Program-made: the position numbers and the translations under genes
Shown here: piece after piece, positions 30,106 to 40,627 of the stretch
Layout of the letters: each line of letters opens with the position of its first letter
Numbering within the stretch: position 1 is the first letter of the stretch
Assembly (NCBI RefSeq): GCF_001642475.1
Contig: NW_019174006.1
Location: 98,632-162,631 of the forward strand
Source of the DNA: Fonsecaea monophora
Lineage: Eukaryota; Ascomycota; Eurotiomycetes; Chaetothyriales; Herpotrichiellaceae
Reading direction: 5' to 3'
DNA: 64,000 bases
The notes under the pieces: model-generated
Databases searched by the model: none
What the model was told of the DNA's origin: nothing
The model's input: the letters and a program-made list of their open reading frames with translations, nothing else

Positions 30106-30923
30106 TCACGAGCTCTCTCCCTTGGCATCCTTGGACCTGGCCCCAGTGCTCTGCTCAGTCTCTTCTCGTGCCTCTTGTGCTTTTTGGCCTTCTACATCTC
30201 CACCGCTCTTGTCACCGCCAGCGGAGGTCGGCTCGACATCCTCGTCACCCTCTTCCGTAAGGATGACCTTCTTCTGCGCAAGCAATTCTGCCAAGCTGCC
30301 GTCCTTGTGCATGTTGATCAGGATGTCGCAGCCGCCGATGAACTCCCCGTCGACGTATAGCTGGGGAATTGTCGGCCAGTCCGAGTATTCTTTGATTCCT
30401 GTAAACACATGTTTGAACCCGGTTAGCTTCGGCTGCCTATAGATTTGTCGCTCAACTCAAGTTTCCTTGGGTCGCGAGCCAGACGATTGCACACTGTCTA
30501 GGAGCTTGGGAGCAGCTGCTAGATGCCGGGTGTATGGAGAGACGTACCACTCCTCAGCTCATCATCCTCCAAAACATTGAAAGCAGTGAATTTCCGGGGA
30601 TCTACACCCTGCAAGCCCAATATCTGGATCGACGTTCGTGAGAATCCGCATTGTGGTGTTTCTGGGGTTCCCTTCATGAATAGCACCACCGGCGCCGAGG
30701 CTACGGCTCTGTCGATCGCAGCGCGGACTTCTTGAGAGAGGAGCCGCGTCTGTGAGAGAGCAGTTGATATGCGAGGGAGGAGAGAGGCTGAAGTGGCGCG
30801 GGGGGAGATGGAGGCGAGGACGCCGCGAAGGGCCTGTTCGTAGTAGTTAGTTTCCTCTGTCGTTTGCAATATTGGGGTGACGGAAAAAGACGTTACAGGT
30901 GTTCTTAGCGTTCTCTGCAGCAT
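30106..30923 (-). CDS. GRX5: Mitochondrial monothiol glutaredoxin Grx5
   Basis: Transfers Fe-S clusters from the Isu scaffold to acceptor proteins in mitochondria. Exons: 30897-30923, 30548-30833 and 30106-30398, 201 aa in total. The first intron (30834-30896, 63 nt, with a CTAAC branch site) is open in frame, so the unspliced frame also reads through; the second (30399-30547) is not. The first ~40 residues (MLQRTLRTP then ALRGVLASISPRATSASLL) are Arg/Ser-rich and acid-free, as in a matrix presequence. The glutaredoxin core has VVLFMKGTPETPQCGFS with active-site C71 (CGFS), then WPTIPQLYVDGEFIGGCDI, which supplies the glutathione-binding TIPQ and GGCD elements. The tail of ~50 residues is acidic and low complexity, beyond the usual family end. 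Confidence 0.93.
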
Positions 30924-31230
30924 CGTGGAAGTTGTGTCGGGTGTGGCTGAACAAACAGGTTAGGAGTCAAGTTTGGACCATGCGACGCTGTTGGAGAAAA
31001 TTGTCGATGGCGGCTCGGATGATGTCAATCAACGTGGTTGACAAATGGACGTCGGCCCTATGGTGCTGCGCTTCCTCCCCCAGATTTACACGGTATTTCC
31101 TCTCCTTTGAACACCTGACAAATCGACCGAGTGAATTTTACATACCGCTCTATAAGAAGGGAATGTAGACTCTGAGAAAGGTAATTGCCTCTTTTCTCTT
31201 CTCCCATACACATCAGAAAACAAAAGCGCC
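30924..31230. promoter_or_regulatory. Bidirectional promoter region, GRX5 / PPC decarboxylase
   Basis: 307 nt between divergent starts; no ORF supported. It must hold both core promoters. Confidence 0.5.
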
Positions 31231-31956
31231 ATGACCACCACAAACCCCACAAGCAGCGGCGAGCGTTTCTCCGCCGCCGCCTATGAAAATGACGGTAAAC
31301 ACCACATTCTCCTGTCCGCAAGCGGCTCCGTAGCGGCGATAAAGATCCCCCTGATTGCCAGATCCCTTGGTTCGCACCCGAATGTGTCCATCCGCATCGT
31401 CCTGACAGAATCCGCCGAGCAGTTTCTGCAAGGCCAGTCGGCCGAACAACCCCCGCTACGCTCTCTATTGGATTGCCCCGGGGTGGACGGCGTCTACCAC
31501 GAGGAGGACGAGTGGTCAAAGCCCTGGGTGCGAGGCGACAAGATCCTACACATTGAACTGAGGCGTTGGGCCCACGTGCTGATCGTGGCGCCCCTTTCGG
31601 CCAACACCATGGCGAAGATTGTCAATGGCATCAGTGATGGTCTGCTCCTGAACGTCATCCGGGCGTGGGACACGACTGGCTTGATCGATATGCGCAAGAA
31701 GAGGATATTTGTCGCGCCGGCCATGAACACTGCCATGTGGCGCCATCCGATCACGAAGAAGCATATTCAAGTATTACAGGAGGACTGGGGCGCCGATAAG
31801 GACGGTTGGTTCACGATCCTGCGTCCTACGGAGAAGGAGCTCGCTTGTGGCGACACAGGCGATGGCGCTATGATGGACTGGAAGGAGATTGTGAGTTACG
31901 TCGACGAGCACTTGGGACTTGGTATCCAGGATTTTTATGAGGCCAATGGTCAGTGA
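31231..31956 (+). CDS. COAC: Phosphopantothenoylcysteine decarboxylase
   Basis: FMN flavoprotein that decarboxylates 4'-phospho-N-pantothenoylcysteine to 4'-phosphopantetheine in coenzyme A synthesis. 241 aa, one exon, ATG 31231. Visible: FMN-binding start HHILLSASGSVAAIK, catalytic H107 in KILHIELRRWAH, the flavoprotein signature PAMNTAMW (163-170; family PxMNxxMW), and the substrate-clamp cysteine C206 in ELACGDTGDG. The acidic C-terminal extension of yeast Hal3/Vhs3 is missing, so this is the plain enzyme form. The gene ends 14 nt from the stop of COQ2, tail to tail. The gene symbol is the generic enzyme symbol rather than a species-specific one. Confidence 0.93.
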   Translation: MTTTNPTSSGERFSAAAYENDGKHHILLSASGSVAAIKIPLIARSLGSHPNVSIRIVLTESAEQFLQGQSAEQPPLRSLLDCPGVDGVYHEEDEWSKPWVRGDKILHIELRRWAHVLIVAPLSANTMAKIVNGISDGLLLNVIRAWDTTGLIDMRKKRIFVAPAMNTAMWRHPITKKHIQVLQEDWGADKDGWFTILRPTEKELACGDTGDGAMMDWKEIVSYVDEHLGLGIQDFYEANGQ

Positions 31957-31970
31957 CGACCGGAATGCGA

Positions 31971-33191
31971 TTATGCGTCGCCAACCGCCTCAGCAGTGAG
32001 ACGAGACTCCTCTTGAGACTTCCGATGAATATAGTCTCCAAACAGACCGAGAGATATGACTCCGCCGGTGAACCAGGCACCGTTTTTAAACCACCACCAA
32101 CAATCCTTGACATCATTCAGATTCACCCGTCGAACCATGGTCGCCAAAGCCAGTGCCCCGCCCCCGCAACTTCCAATAAAGAATATCGGACCTGCTCCAG
32201 CAAAATAACCGGCGGTGGCGAGCAGTCCGATCTGAGCGGCAGAGAAAACACCCAGGGCGGTCTTGGAATTGTGCTGGTGTGCTTGGGCGATCGACTTGAT
32301 GCCCACCTTGACATCATCCTTGATGTCCATATAGGCATAAATCATATCATAACTGAGGGTCCACGCGACACAGCTGGCGTACAGTGCAGCCGCCGCCGCA
32401 AGTGCCTCAGGATTGGAGACAAGGTCGATGCCTAAAGCCGGAAAGCCCATGATGGCACCCCATGAAAAGGTCAGGCCGAGGACAAACTGAGGGTAATGGG
32501 TGACTCGCTTCGCCAGAGGATATACAGTGACTAGAAGGAGGCTAGGGACTCCATAGTAGAGACAAGGTAAGGGAAATTGCAAGAGCAGCGTCAATCCAGT
32601 AAGAAGCTGTGCGCCTAGATATACAATTGCATTTTCAACAGAAACGGCTTTCCGCGCAATGGGTCGTAGTCGTGTGCGTTCGACATGTGGATCCAGGTTG
32701 CGATCCCAGAGATCGTTTATTGTACAGCCAGCACCTCTCATGATTAGAGCGCCGGAGAAGAAAAGAGCTGTGGTCGATAGCACCTCCAGCGGGGAGGCCA
32801 TTGGTACAGCCATCGGCGCTGCCAGAAGTGTCGAAAACATGCAGGGGAGGAAGAGGTAGTATGTCCCCGCGGGTTTGTCGAGCCGGATTAGTTCGGCATA
32901 AGGAATCCATGATGAGGGCAGTCTTGATATGATACCGGTCGTGGGGAGTTTGTATATCGTCGGGAGATCCTGGGCTAATGGGGCGGACGAGGCCGATGTC
33001 GCTAGATGTCTCCCTGGACTCGCGGAGCAAACCAGCGCCAATACAGGTCGTTGTTTGCAGGGGGGCGTTGCATGATGAAGAGCCCTGTGCTGATATGCCC
33101 GAAACCCACACACCGACGTAGCAGACCGAGAAGATAGCCTGAACGTCTTGCAAAGAATCTTTGCATGCGCTGTTCTGAGCGTCCGAGACAT
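31971..33191 (-). CDS. COQ2: 4-hydroxybenzoate polyprenyltransferase Coq2
   Basis: Attaches the polyprenyl tail to 4-hydroxybenzoate in ubiquinone synthesis, in the inner mitochondrial membrane. 406 aa from ATG 33189-33191 (MSRTLRTAHAK); the longer frame starts at a TTG. The first ~75 residues are basic and Ser-rich, a matrix presequence. The UbiA core begins with LIRLDKPAGTYYLFLP and contains the two Mg/diphosphate motifs: NDLWDRNLD (159-167) and YDMIYAYMDIKDD (281-293). Hydrophobic segments typical of the ~9-helix fold surround them (for example PLEVLSTTALFFSGALIMRG and YYGVPSLLLVTVYPLA). It is tail-to-tail with PPC decarboxylase with only 14 nt between stops, and divergent from the JmjC gene. 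Confidence 0.96.
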   Translation of the reverse strand: MSRTLRTAHAKILCKTFRLSSRSATSVCGFRAYQHRALHHATPPCKQRPVLALVCSASPGRHLATSASSAPLAQDLPTIYKLPTTGIISRLPSSWIPYAELIRLDKPAGTYYLFLPCMFSTLLAAPMAVPMASPLEVLSTTALFFSGALIMRGAGCTINDLWDRNLDPHVERTRLRPIARKAVSVENAIVYLGAQLLTGLTLLLQFPLPCLYYGVPSLLLVTVYPLAKRVTHYPQFVLGLTFSWGAIMGFPALGIDLVSNPEALAAAAALYASCVAWTLSYDMIYAYMDIKDDVKVGIKSIAQAHQHNSKTALGVFSAAQIGLLATAGYFAGAGPIFFIGSCGGGALALATMVRRVNLNDVKDCWWWFKNGAWFTGGVISLGLFGDYIHRKSQEESRLTAEAVGDA

Positions 33192-33630
33192 GTCTAGCGG
33201 GCTTCCATGGTAGCTTCGGGGACAAAAATGTTTGAAAAAGTTGCGACGCAAGGCTGAGAAGAATTTCAGGTCGCGCCGTTTGTTTGAGGAATAGCGCAGC
33301 CTTTCTCCGCAACCAGAACTTTTGTTCCCGAAGGCGCGTCGCGAGATTCGACGGTGAACCTTTACGACTTGCAGTTTGCGCCTGTAATTCCTGGCTGCAC
33401 CGTTCCTTCACGTTCCGCTTAATGTATCGTCACCTCCTCTCGCCCTAATCACATCCCTCTACCTCGGTCACCCGAATCTCCGTCGAGCAGGCATTCCGCA
33501 GATTGACCGTCCGGTCTGCTTGCCCCACAGCCTCGGCGAGAATGCGTTTCATTTCCGAATCACCAATGCGAAAGAGAAGGGTTGTACAACTGAAAAAGAC
33601 CATTCGTCCTCTTCTTGAGACGGACTGACC
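33192..33630. promoter_or_regulatory. Bidirectional promoter region, COQ2 / JmjC gene
   Basis: 439 nt between divergent starts. No supported gene. Confidence 0.5.
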
Positions 33631-36600
33631 ATGCCGTCCACACGACCTTGTGCGGCATTTGAGCCCATCTCACCAGACTTCGATCTGAAAGCCCTGGTCG
33701 AGTCTCAGCCGAATTTCGAGTGGGTTGTTCGCATCCACTGCGACATGATAGATCACCAGGGCCTGGAAAACTTCGAGAAACTGGTCCTCATTCATGTCAT
33801 TCTCGGTGGAAAACCTCTTGTCATCGAGGGTTATGAACAACGACTTGACAGATGGACTTTCGCGCTGCAGTGGCTCCGTGACAACTGTGGATCAAAAGGT
33901 AGGATTTGCGCTGCTCTCAAAATACACATTACGTCCTGACGGCGTCCTTCAGTTGAAAACGCAAGAGATCTCACCAAGAAGGCCAATGTCCCGCTATCGA
34001 TTGGCCACTACTTGAATAATATGGCATTATTGACAAACCAGTGGACACCACGGAACTACAAGGACCCCGCGCGTCAGCGGATGTATCTCAAAGATATCGA
34101 CTGCCCGCAGCTGTGGCAAGATAAACTATCGGAAATCATTCCTGCGGGTCTCTTCTACCTCAATGAGTCCACAGGTGATGTGGGTGGGTTTGGAGCAATG
34201 GACCAAAACGACCCTATTCGGCCAGGTGTGAGAAAAGGGAAGGGAATCGCCAGAGCTGGAGATTTGATGAGCAGTCTTCCAAAAGAAATGCGCGCGGAAA
34301 ACCTCATGTGCTATATCGGTCACGAAGGCACCTATACCCCGGCCCACCGTGAGATGTGCGCAAGTCTTGGTCAGAACATCATGGTCGAAGCTTCCACAGG
34401 CCTAGCTGAAGACGGAAAAATCACCAAGCCAGGTTCTTCTATTTGGTTCATGACCGAAACCAAAGAACGGGAGGTGGTCGCCGAGTACTGGCTTTCTCGC
34501 CTTGGTCATGACATTGAGATCGAAAATCATTTCGCCCAAGTCAACGCGTGGAAGAATGCACCGTTCAAGACATACGTTGTCGAACAGAAGCCCGGTGATT
34601 TTATCCTTATTCCTCCATTGGCTCCGCATCAGGTGTGGAACCGTGGAACCAGAACGATGAAAGTCGCTTGGAACAGAACAACCGTCGAAACTCTCGAGAT
34701 GGCAATGCATGAAGCTCTACCACGAGCGAGGATGGTATGCCGCGATGAACAGTACAAGAACAAGGCAATCGTTTATTACACCATGCAAAAATACTCGAAA
34801 CTCCTTCGGCTGGCAGAGAAGTTCAGACAGAAGTCAATAGGCCCCAAACATAGAAACCCAGGCGACTCGAAGGTCAGGCAGCTAGAAAAGGACTTCCGCA
34901 GACTGCAGGTTCTGTTCACTGAAATATTGGTGTCGGAAAGCTTCCTTCCGGCCCGTCCCGAGAAAAAGGTTGAGTATATCCCGTACGAGAGCAACATTAC
35001 TTGTTCATATTGCCGCTGCAATATTTTCAACCGGTTTCTCACCTGTCCCAATTGCGTGGAGCAGTTGGCAAACGGCGAAGAAGACACATATGACATCTGC
35101 ATGGAGTGTTATGCAATGGGCCGAAGCTGTGCATGCATTTCAAAATTGAGGTGGGTCGAGCAGTGGCCTTGGGGAGAGCTGACCCAGAAACACGAACAAT
35201 GGCGCCTGCAGATTCTGCAATATGAGGGCAGGGTGACTGAAAAATCACCCATGCCACTGAAAATTGAACTGGACAGACTCGGCAGCAAGAGAACTCTGGC
35301 GCAGATCTGCCAGTGTGAATTAGACAGGAGGCCATATCGAGACAGGAAGCGTCCGCCATCGCCTGTGACAGGTGACGATCGCGAAGAAGTGGAGGAGGTG
35401 GACGCCAACGGGATCGTCAAGAAAAAGAAAAAGATCAAGCGAACCGAAAAGTTTCTGAAGGCACACGCTCGTTGTCATGTTGATTTCCACTGGGAGCCTA
35501 AATGGAAACAAGCAACGTGCACGAAATGCAGCAAGAATTATTGTTACGGCACTCTTTTCCGAAGATTCGACATGAAGCCACAGGACATTCTCGCCGATCC
35601 GAACTGGCTGTGTCCGAGCTGTCTAAATATCTGTGGCTGCCGTCAATGTAAGACGAGGCCGGGGTACAAGCCCTACACCCCGTCGGGAACTATCCTTGGT
35701 CACAACACCAAGGCAATAGCCGACCCGCGCTCGGTGGAAAGTCTGGTAGACTTCAGCTACTCGAACATCGCGTGGATCCAAAAAGCAGACGATGATCACG
35801 GGGATCACTCACGTCGCCTCGAAAAGCGTCGTCAAGAGGCAGAAGTAGCCAAGGCAATCAGGCCTGAGCTCGGTGAGCATTATGTCGACGGTGATCAACA
35901 GATGGATGACGAAGTCGAGGAGGGTCTCCTTCGGTTGGCGCAACAAGAGGGGATACCGATCGATCCGGCGTTGGGAGCTCTAGGTCCACCTGAGTCCCCT
36001 GCAGATGACGAGGACGACTACGACGAAAACCCCGAAGGAGTGAAGGTCGCAGGAGAGTCAATCCCCATTGACGACGTTGCAACTCAATATGCACTTCCCG
36101 AAGGTGGCGTCATCAGGAATGTTGAGCACGCTTACGATCCCACCGAGGCTATCACTTATGACTATCCCGATCCAGAGGGCGGTCTTCATATTCCTGTCCG
36201 TGTCGAGGAAGAGCAAGCGGTCGTATCTTCAGGATATGCGACTGCTGGCGGAGAGGACCGGGCAGAGATTGAAATGGTCGAGCGAAAACGGAAGCGCGTG
36301 AGGATTGATGATGGTGACCGTCCTTATTATCCCAAGAAACCCAACACTGAGAAAAACAAGGCCCGAAAGTCTCTGATTGTGAAGTTGCCGCTTCCAGCAG
36401 AGAGACTTCAAGAGATTGAAAGAATGGCAAATGTTGCACGGCGGGCCTTGGGCGGAGTGGAAGCACCTGCACCAGTCATCAGCTCGGACCTGCAAGCTCT
36501 TAACGCGGCCGAAGGAAATCCTCAGACCGGGCCAAAGAAGATTCGGCGAGGTGATGAACATGTTGCTGTCGAACAAGATGATGAATTTATGCCCGGTCGA

Positions 36601-37578
36601 TATCGCGACCGCCGGAAACACACCACAGATGGAGCGCATCGACCGCCGCCTGACGCAGAGATTACTAGGCGGCAAACCCGGATGCAAAAATCCCACTATG
36701 AAGAGCCATCAGAGGATGAGTTCAACGAGGTTGTCTCTGAGCCTGCTTCTGAGCGCCGCAAATCCACGAACACACCGACGATGAACGTGGTGAGGTTGGA
36801 CGATGCCGAGTCAGACTTTGATTCTTCCATGTCCTTGGACAATGAATCTCCAGAGAATCCGAGCTCTGCCTCGAGCCCGCCGGCTGAAGTTGCAGCGAGC
36901 GGTCCCAAGCCAGCACCACTAACGGCCACGAAAGCGCCCAAACTGACTGTGGTGCAAAGTGTCTATAGAACCGCAACGACAAACTCCCCAGACGAGCGAA
37001 GTGAGAGATCGGACTTTGTATACTCACCAGCACCGCCTCCAACGAAAACGACTGTTACTAAATCAACGTTAGCTACTTCGAACCTAGATCACGCAAGAGC
37101 TGCAGCTGAAGCGCAGGCGAATCGACGGGCAAAAATGGCCGCCATCGAGTGGATGGAGAACGAGAGCGAAGACCTAGACGATGTTTGGTCTCGAGGGTCG
37201 TTCTTAGAGGACGATTCCTTGGGCAGTAAGGCCACTCCTCCAGCTCAGGTAGAAGCGGTCACTGGCAGAGATGAAGAGATAGAAGAGGAAGAAGCTGTTC
37301 CACCTCCTTTACCACCTTCACCTCCCAAGCCCGTCACGAATAACAAAAAACAGGCGGGAAGACCTCCGGCTGCCCCGGCTGCACCGAAACGCGTAATTGC
37401 ACCGACTGTGAAAGCGTTGGCTTCGGAGTGGGCGGATAGTGATGATTCGGACGATGGCGCACCACTTCGTGGACCAGGCGGCCCAGGCGGTGCTTGGACT
37501 TCCGTTAATCACGGTCCTGCACGCGCCAGTCAAGTGGTGGCTCCGAAGAGGAGAGGGAGGCCACCAAAACGTCGTTAG
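33631..37578 (+). CDS. JmjC-domain protein with CDCA7-type zinc finger (zf-4CXXC_R1)
   Basis: 1297 aa from two exons, 33631-33898 and 33953-37578, with a 54-nt intron. The N-terminal ~330 residues form a JmjC domain: the Fe(II) ligands are visible as H221-R-E223 in TYTPAHREM and H315 in DFILIPPLAPHQVWN; spacing of 94 residues suits an active site. Next comes a cysteine-rich block near residue 440 (CSYCRCN...CPNC...CMECYAMGRSCAC). Around 600-700 is a zf-4CXXC_R1 domain, CTKCSKNYCYG...WLCPSCLNICGCRQC, ending in the usual GTILGHN. The second half is charged and low complexity, and the last residues RRGRPPKRR form an AT-hook. By family, zf-4CXXC_R1 is the CDCA7 module linked to DNA methylation or HELLS-type remodelling; fusion with JmjC suggests a chromatin demethylase or reader. 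The substrate is unknown. Confidence 0.88.
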
Positions 37579-38155
37579 AAGCTTGGAGTGTGCAGAGGAT
37601 AGGATCATGTACAAAATGTACAAAATGAGCCTTTTTGTCGGAAGCCGGAGAGTCTGTTATTGGGGCTACAGAGTGTTGGCTGTGTTCTTGGAAACTGTCA
37701 TGAACAACGAGAGTCACGTTTTGGAGTGGGAGCAGCTCGCGTACTTGACAAGTTGAATTGTTCAATGTGCATGATACATAGGGTGGACCTTGAGCTCGGA
37801 GTACAAGCCAGTGGATTGGCCCTGATGTGTTTTATGGTGATGTGAAGGAGCTGTTTACAAAGACATGAAGGAAATATGTTCAGACATTATTTTTGCCTGA
37901 GAGTAGCTGGCATAGATGAATTTTCCGCTGAGGCTGCAGCTTCCCCCCCTTTTTTGGCCTTGGACGAGGCTGACCGCCAGCAAAGTTCGTTCGGGTTCCG
38001 ACTCCGATGGTGGTGAAATGACATCGCAGGCACCGCAGTTTTGATGGCATTTTCTCCCCTCCAAATCCTGCAACCCCCCCAACCCCAACACCTTTACAAA
38101 CATTTGATGCTCTGTCAAATTGGTGTGTTCTAAAGGTCAAGAAAAGGTCAAGGCA
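37579..38155. other. Intergenic between two plus-strand genes
   Basis: 0.6 kb; a C-rich stretch near 37938-37950 and 38078-38095. No supported gene. Confidence 0.45.
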
Positions 38156-39162
38156 ATGGAGGGGGTGCGCGTTTTCCAGCGCAATGTTGGTTTGAGACAG
38201 CTCTTCTCTCAGACTCGAGCGCCCCTACAGCAATCGTTCCGCACCAGACCGTCCCTTCTATACCCTCACCGAGCTCTTTTGAAGCGGTCCATACACAGCC
38301 AGCGACCTACGAGCACCTCGTCGCCCTCCCCCTTCCGATCATTCCGACCACAAACCCAACGACTACCACGGCGGAACAACAATGCCACAGGCCGCCGCTA
38401 CAACTCGAGCACCACCAGTTCCGCCACGTCCGCGAAACCCTCTATCAAGGAACGCCTGAAGACCATGTCGCGCGAGTACGGCTGGACGGCCGTGGGCGTC
38501 TACCTGGCGCTCTCGGCGCTCGACTTCCCCTTCTGCTTTTTGGCGGTCCGCATGATGGGCACCGAGACGATCGGGCACTACGAGCACGTCGTGGTCGAGA
38601 CGTTCAAGTCCATCGTCAAGTGGCCGATCCAGGGGTCCGCGAAGGCCGAGATGGCGGCCGACGGGGCCATCGACGGGGTTTCTGGGGAAGCCGGTGTGAG
38701 CCAGGTCGAGCAGGCCGGCGGCAGGGTCCTGGAAGAGGAGACCAACGACCACGGGTACAAAGCTGCGGAGAAGGCAAATCGAGGGGACAATGCTAGTATG
38801 TGCTTCTAACCCTCCCTTCTTCTCTTCCCTTTTCCTATATGTCTCTGTGTCCGTGTTGGGTGTCTGGGGGAGTATACACCTCATCTGCGCAGAGGCAGAC
38901 CGGGACGAGAAAAAACAAAGCTAACAATATCCGTGTTTTCTTTTTGCTTCTAGGTATCTGGACCCAACTTGCCCTCGCGTACGCCGTGCACAAATCCTTC
39001 ATCTTCATCCGCGTCCCTCTCACCGCCGCGGTCCTGCCGAAAGTCGTCAAGACGCTGAGGTCGTGGGGCTATAACATTGGCAAGATGCCGCAGCGGAAAG
39101 CCGTCGGCGCTGGCACAACGGGCATAAACACCCAGGGTTCAAAGGTTAAACCGGGCGACTGA
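38156..39162 (+). CDS. FAM210 / DUF1279 mitochondrial membrane protein
   Basis: Two exons, 38156-38795 and 38954-39162 (158-nt intron, GTATGT...TTCTAG), giving 282 aa. The first ~100 residues are rich in Arg and Ser with almost no acids (for example RVFQRNVGLRQLFSQTRAPLQ), a strong mitochondrial presequence. The DUF1279 domain follows: SIKERLKTMSREYGWTAVGV, then YLALSALDFPFCFLAVRMMG (hydrophobic), and in exon 2 a second hydrophobic block SIWTQLALAYAVHKSFIFIR before VPLTAAVLPKVVKTLRSWGY. This layout matches FAM210A/B and yeast Nat2-like proteins, whose role in mitochondrial translation or inner-membrane function is still debated. ATG 38156 is chosen because the longer frame begins at TTG. Confidence 0.85.
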
Positions 39163-39439
39163 AAAAAAAGTGTTTCTCTTTGGGCCTTTCACGTTTTGGC
39201 AGGAAATGATGTCAAGTCCCTCACTCTTCTCATTTATTTTCTGTCTGGGCCACCGTTTCGACAATGGACAGTGGGCGTGGGCGTGGGCGTGGGCGGGCTT
39301 TTTGCTTACTCGCCGTCTCCAGCACAAGGGCACAGGGTATTATTATAATAATACAATGTACAACAAAATTTCGCCTTTTTTAGATTCTACCTTGTTTCTT
39401 TTTGTCTCTCCCAGCCTTTGCTCGTTCTCCAAAAGAAAA
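39163..39439. other. Intergenic between convergent genes, with hexamer repeat
   Basis: 277 nt containing a four-copy GTGGGC hexamer repeat at 39271-39294 and an A/T-rich stretch after it. It holds both 3' ends. Confidence 0.5.
39271..39294. repeat. GTGGGC hexamer repeat, four copies
   Basis: Exact tandem repeat of a 6-nt unit between the FAM210 and COA1 stop codons. Confidence 0.85.
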
Positions 39440-40171
39440 CTAGTCAAGCCGCTGTCCCTCCAAGGGATCCCTCGTTCCCTCCTTGTCGAGCAATTGCACC
39501 ACGGTCCCATCCTCGGTCTGCAGACTCCACTCGAGGGTCTCGAAAAACCCGCCGCGGCTGTTGCGTCGGAGACTTACGAACTTGGTCTTTGCCGTGCCTC
39601 GCGTGCCCTTGACCCAGAAGCTGATGTCGATGGTGCCCTGCATGGGCGACAGCTCGCCGCTGATCCAGGGCACCTTGCTGGCAAAGTAGATTTCGTCGCC
39701 GAGCAGCTCGCGCGCGTGGCGGTTGGTGCGCAGGGCGTACAGGATCGAGTTGACGGTCGAGGACGACGACTTTTCGTAGTTGAAGATGGCCAGCGACGCG
39801 AGCGTCACCAGCACGATGAACACGGGAAGCGTCTTGAGCCAGATCGAGATCGGGCGCGGGAGGTCTGGTAGTGCGCGGTCCGGGCGCCGTGAGAGCAGAG
39901 GTCCTGACCCTTCGCGCGGGGGAGGGACGAGTGGGCGCACGATTCGGTCGTCGACCGTAGCGGAGGCGGAGATGTGTTGCGTGGTGGAGGAGGAGGAGGT
40001 TGAGGACAACGATGATGAGGCGCGGAATATGTTCAGTCTCGGGGCACGGATCGAGAAGGGGTCGTGCTGGTGGTGCGCCCGCAATAGCGTCCGGCGGAGA
40101 GACAGGGAGAGCGGAAGTGTCTGGAGCTGGGAGAAGCTGTAGGCGGTAGGGAGGAGCTTGTTCACACCCAT
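39440..40171 (-). CDS. COA1: Cytochrome c oxidase assembly factor Coa1
   Basis: Inner-membrane factor needed early in maturation of cytochrome oxidase subunit Cox1. 243 aa, intronless, start ATG 40169-40171. The first ~80 residues are Arg/Ser-rich, suiting a matrix presequence; one transmembrane segment runs from about 108 to 127 (ISIWLKTLPVFIVLVTLASL). After it, the intermembrane-space domain has the family block SSSTVNSILYALRTNRHARE, LLGDEIYFASKVPWISGEL, GTIDISFWVKG and FFETLEWSLQTEDG. The C-terminus is short. These blocks are typical of the fungal Coa1/DUF1783 family; no residue is obviously missing. Confidence 0.9.
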   Translation of the reverse strand: MGVNKLLPTAYSFSQLQTLPLSLSLRRTLLRAHHQHDPFSIRAPRLNIFRASSSLSSTSSSSTTQHISASATVDDRIVRPLVPPPREGSGPLLSRRPDRALPDLPRPISIWLKTLPVFIVLVTLASLAIFNYEKSSSSTVNSILYALRTNRHARELLGDEIYFASKVPWISGELSPMQGTIDISFWVKGTRGTAKTKFVSLRRNSRGGFFETLEWSLQTEDGTVVQLLDKEGTRDPLEGQRLD

Positions 40172-40627
40172 GGTGGCGGTCGGGGGAGTTTGCTGTCAGG
40201 CTCGACAGTTTGTTTGTGTGTGCCTATTTCTTACAAGGCCTGCTGGAGCAACCCGGATAGACTGGGAGTATACTCAGTAGCGCAGCTGGCTGGATATCGA
40301 GGTTCATGAGATGGAAAAACCTAGTAATTGCCATATGCGGAAGGATTCTGGGGGGGAGCAAAGGCCGCTTTAAGCCCGAACCTAGAAAGCTAATTACTAC
40401 CAGGAGCTTTAGTTGAGCCACCAAGCGACTCTCCTATGTACATACGTGGTACATCTCTCCTACTAAAGAGGGTGCATTTTTCTCCTTGTGAAATGAACAT
40501 CCAGCCTCGAATAATATCGCGAGGCTTCTTCGAGCCATGGCCTCAAGTGGTTTTAAAGCCCTGGCTACAAATCGCAAATGGCGACTGACATCCCATGGCT
40601 AGGACATGACACATGTCAGGCTATGTA
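40172..40627. other. Intergenic between COA1 and the amidohydrolase
   Basis: COA1 promoter side and the 3' flank of the amidohydrolase. No supported gene. Confidence 0.5.

Noticed and set aside
32635..33411. Minus-strand frame of 258 codons
   Set aside because: Overlaps COQ2 in another frame; only the COQ2 frame shows the UbiA motifs.
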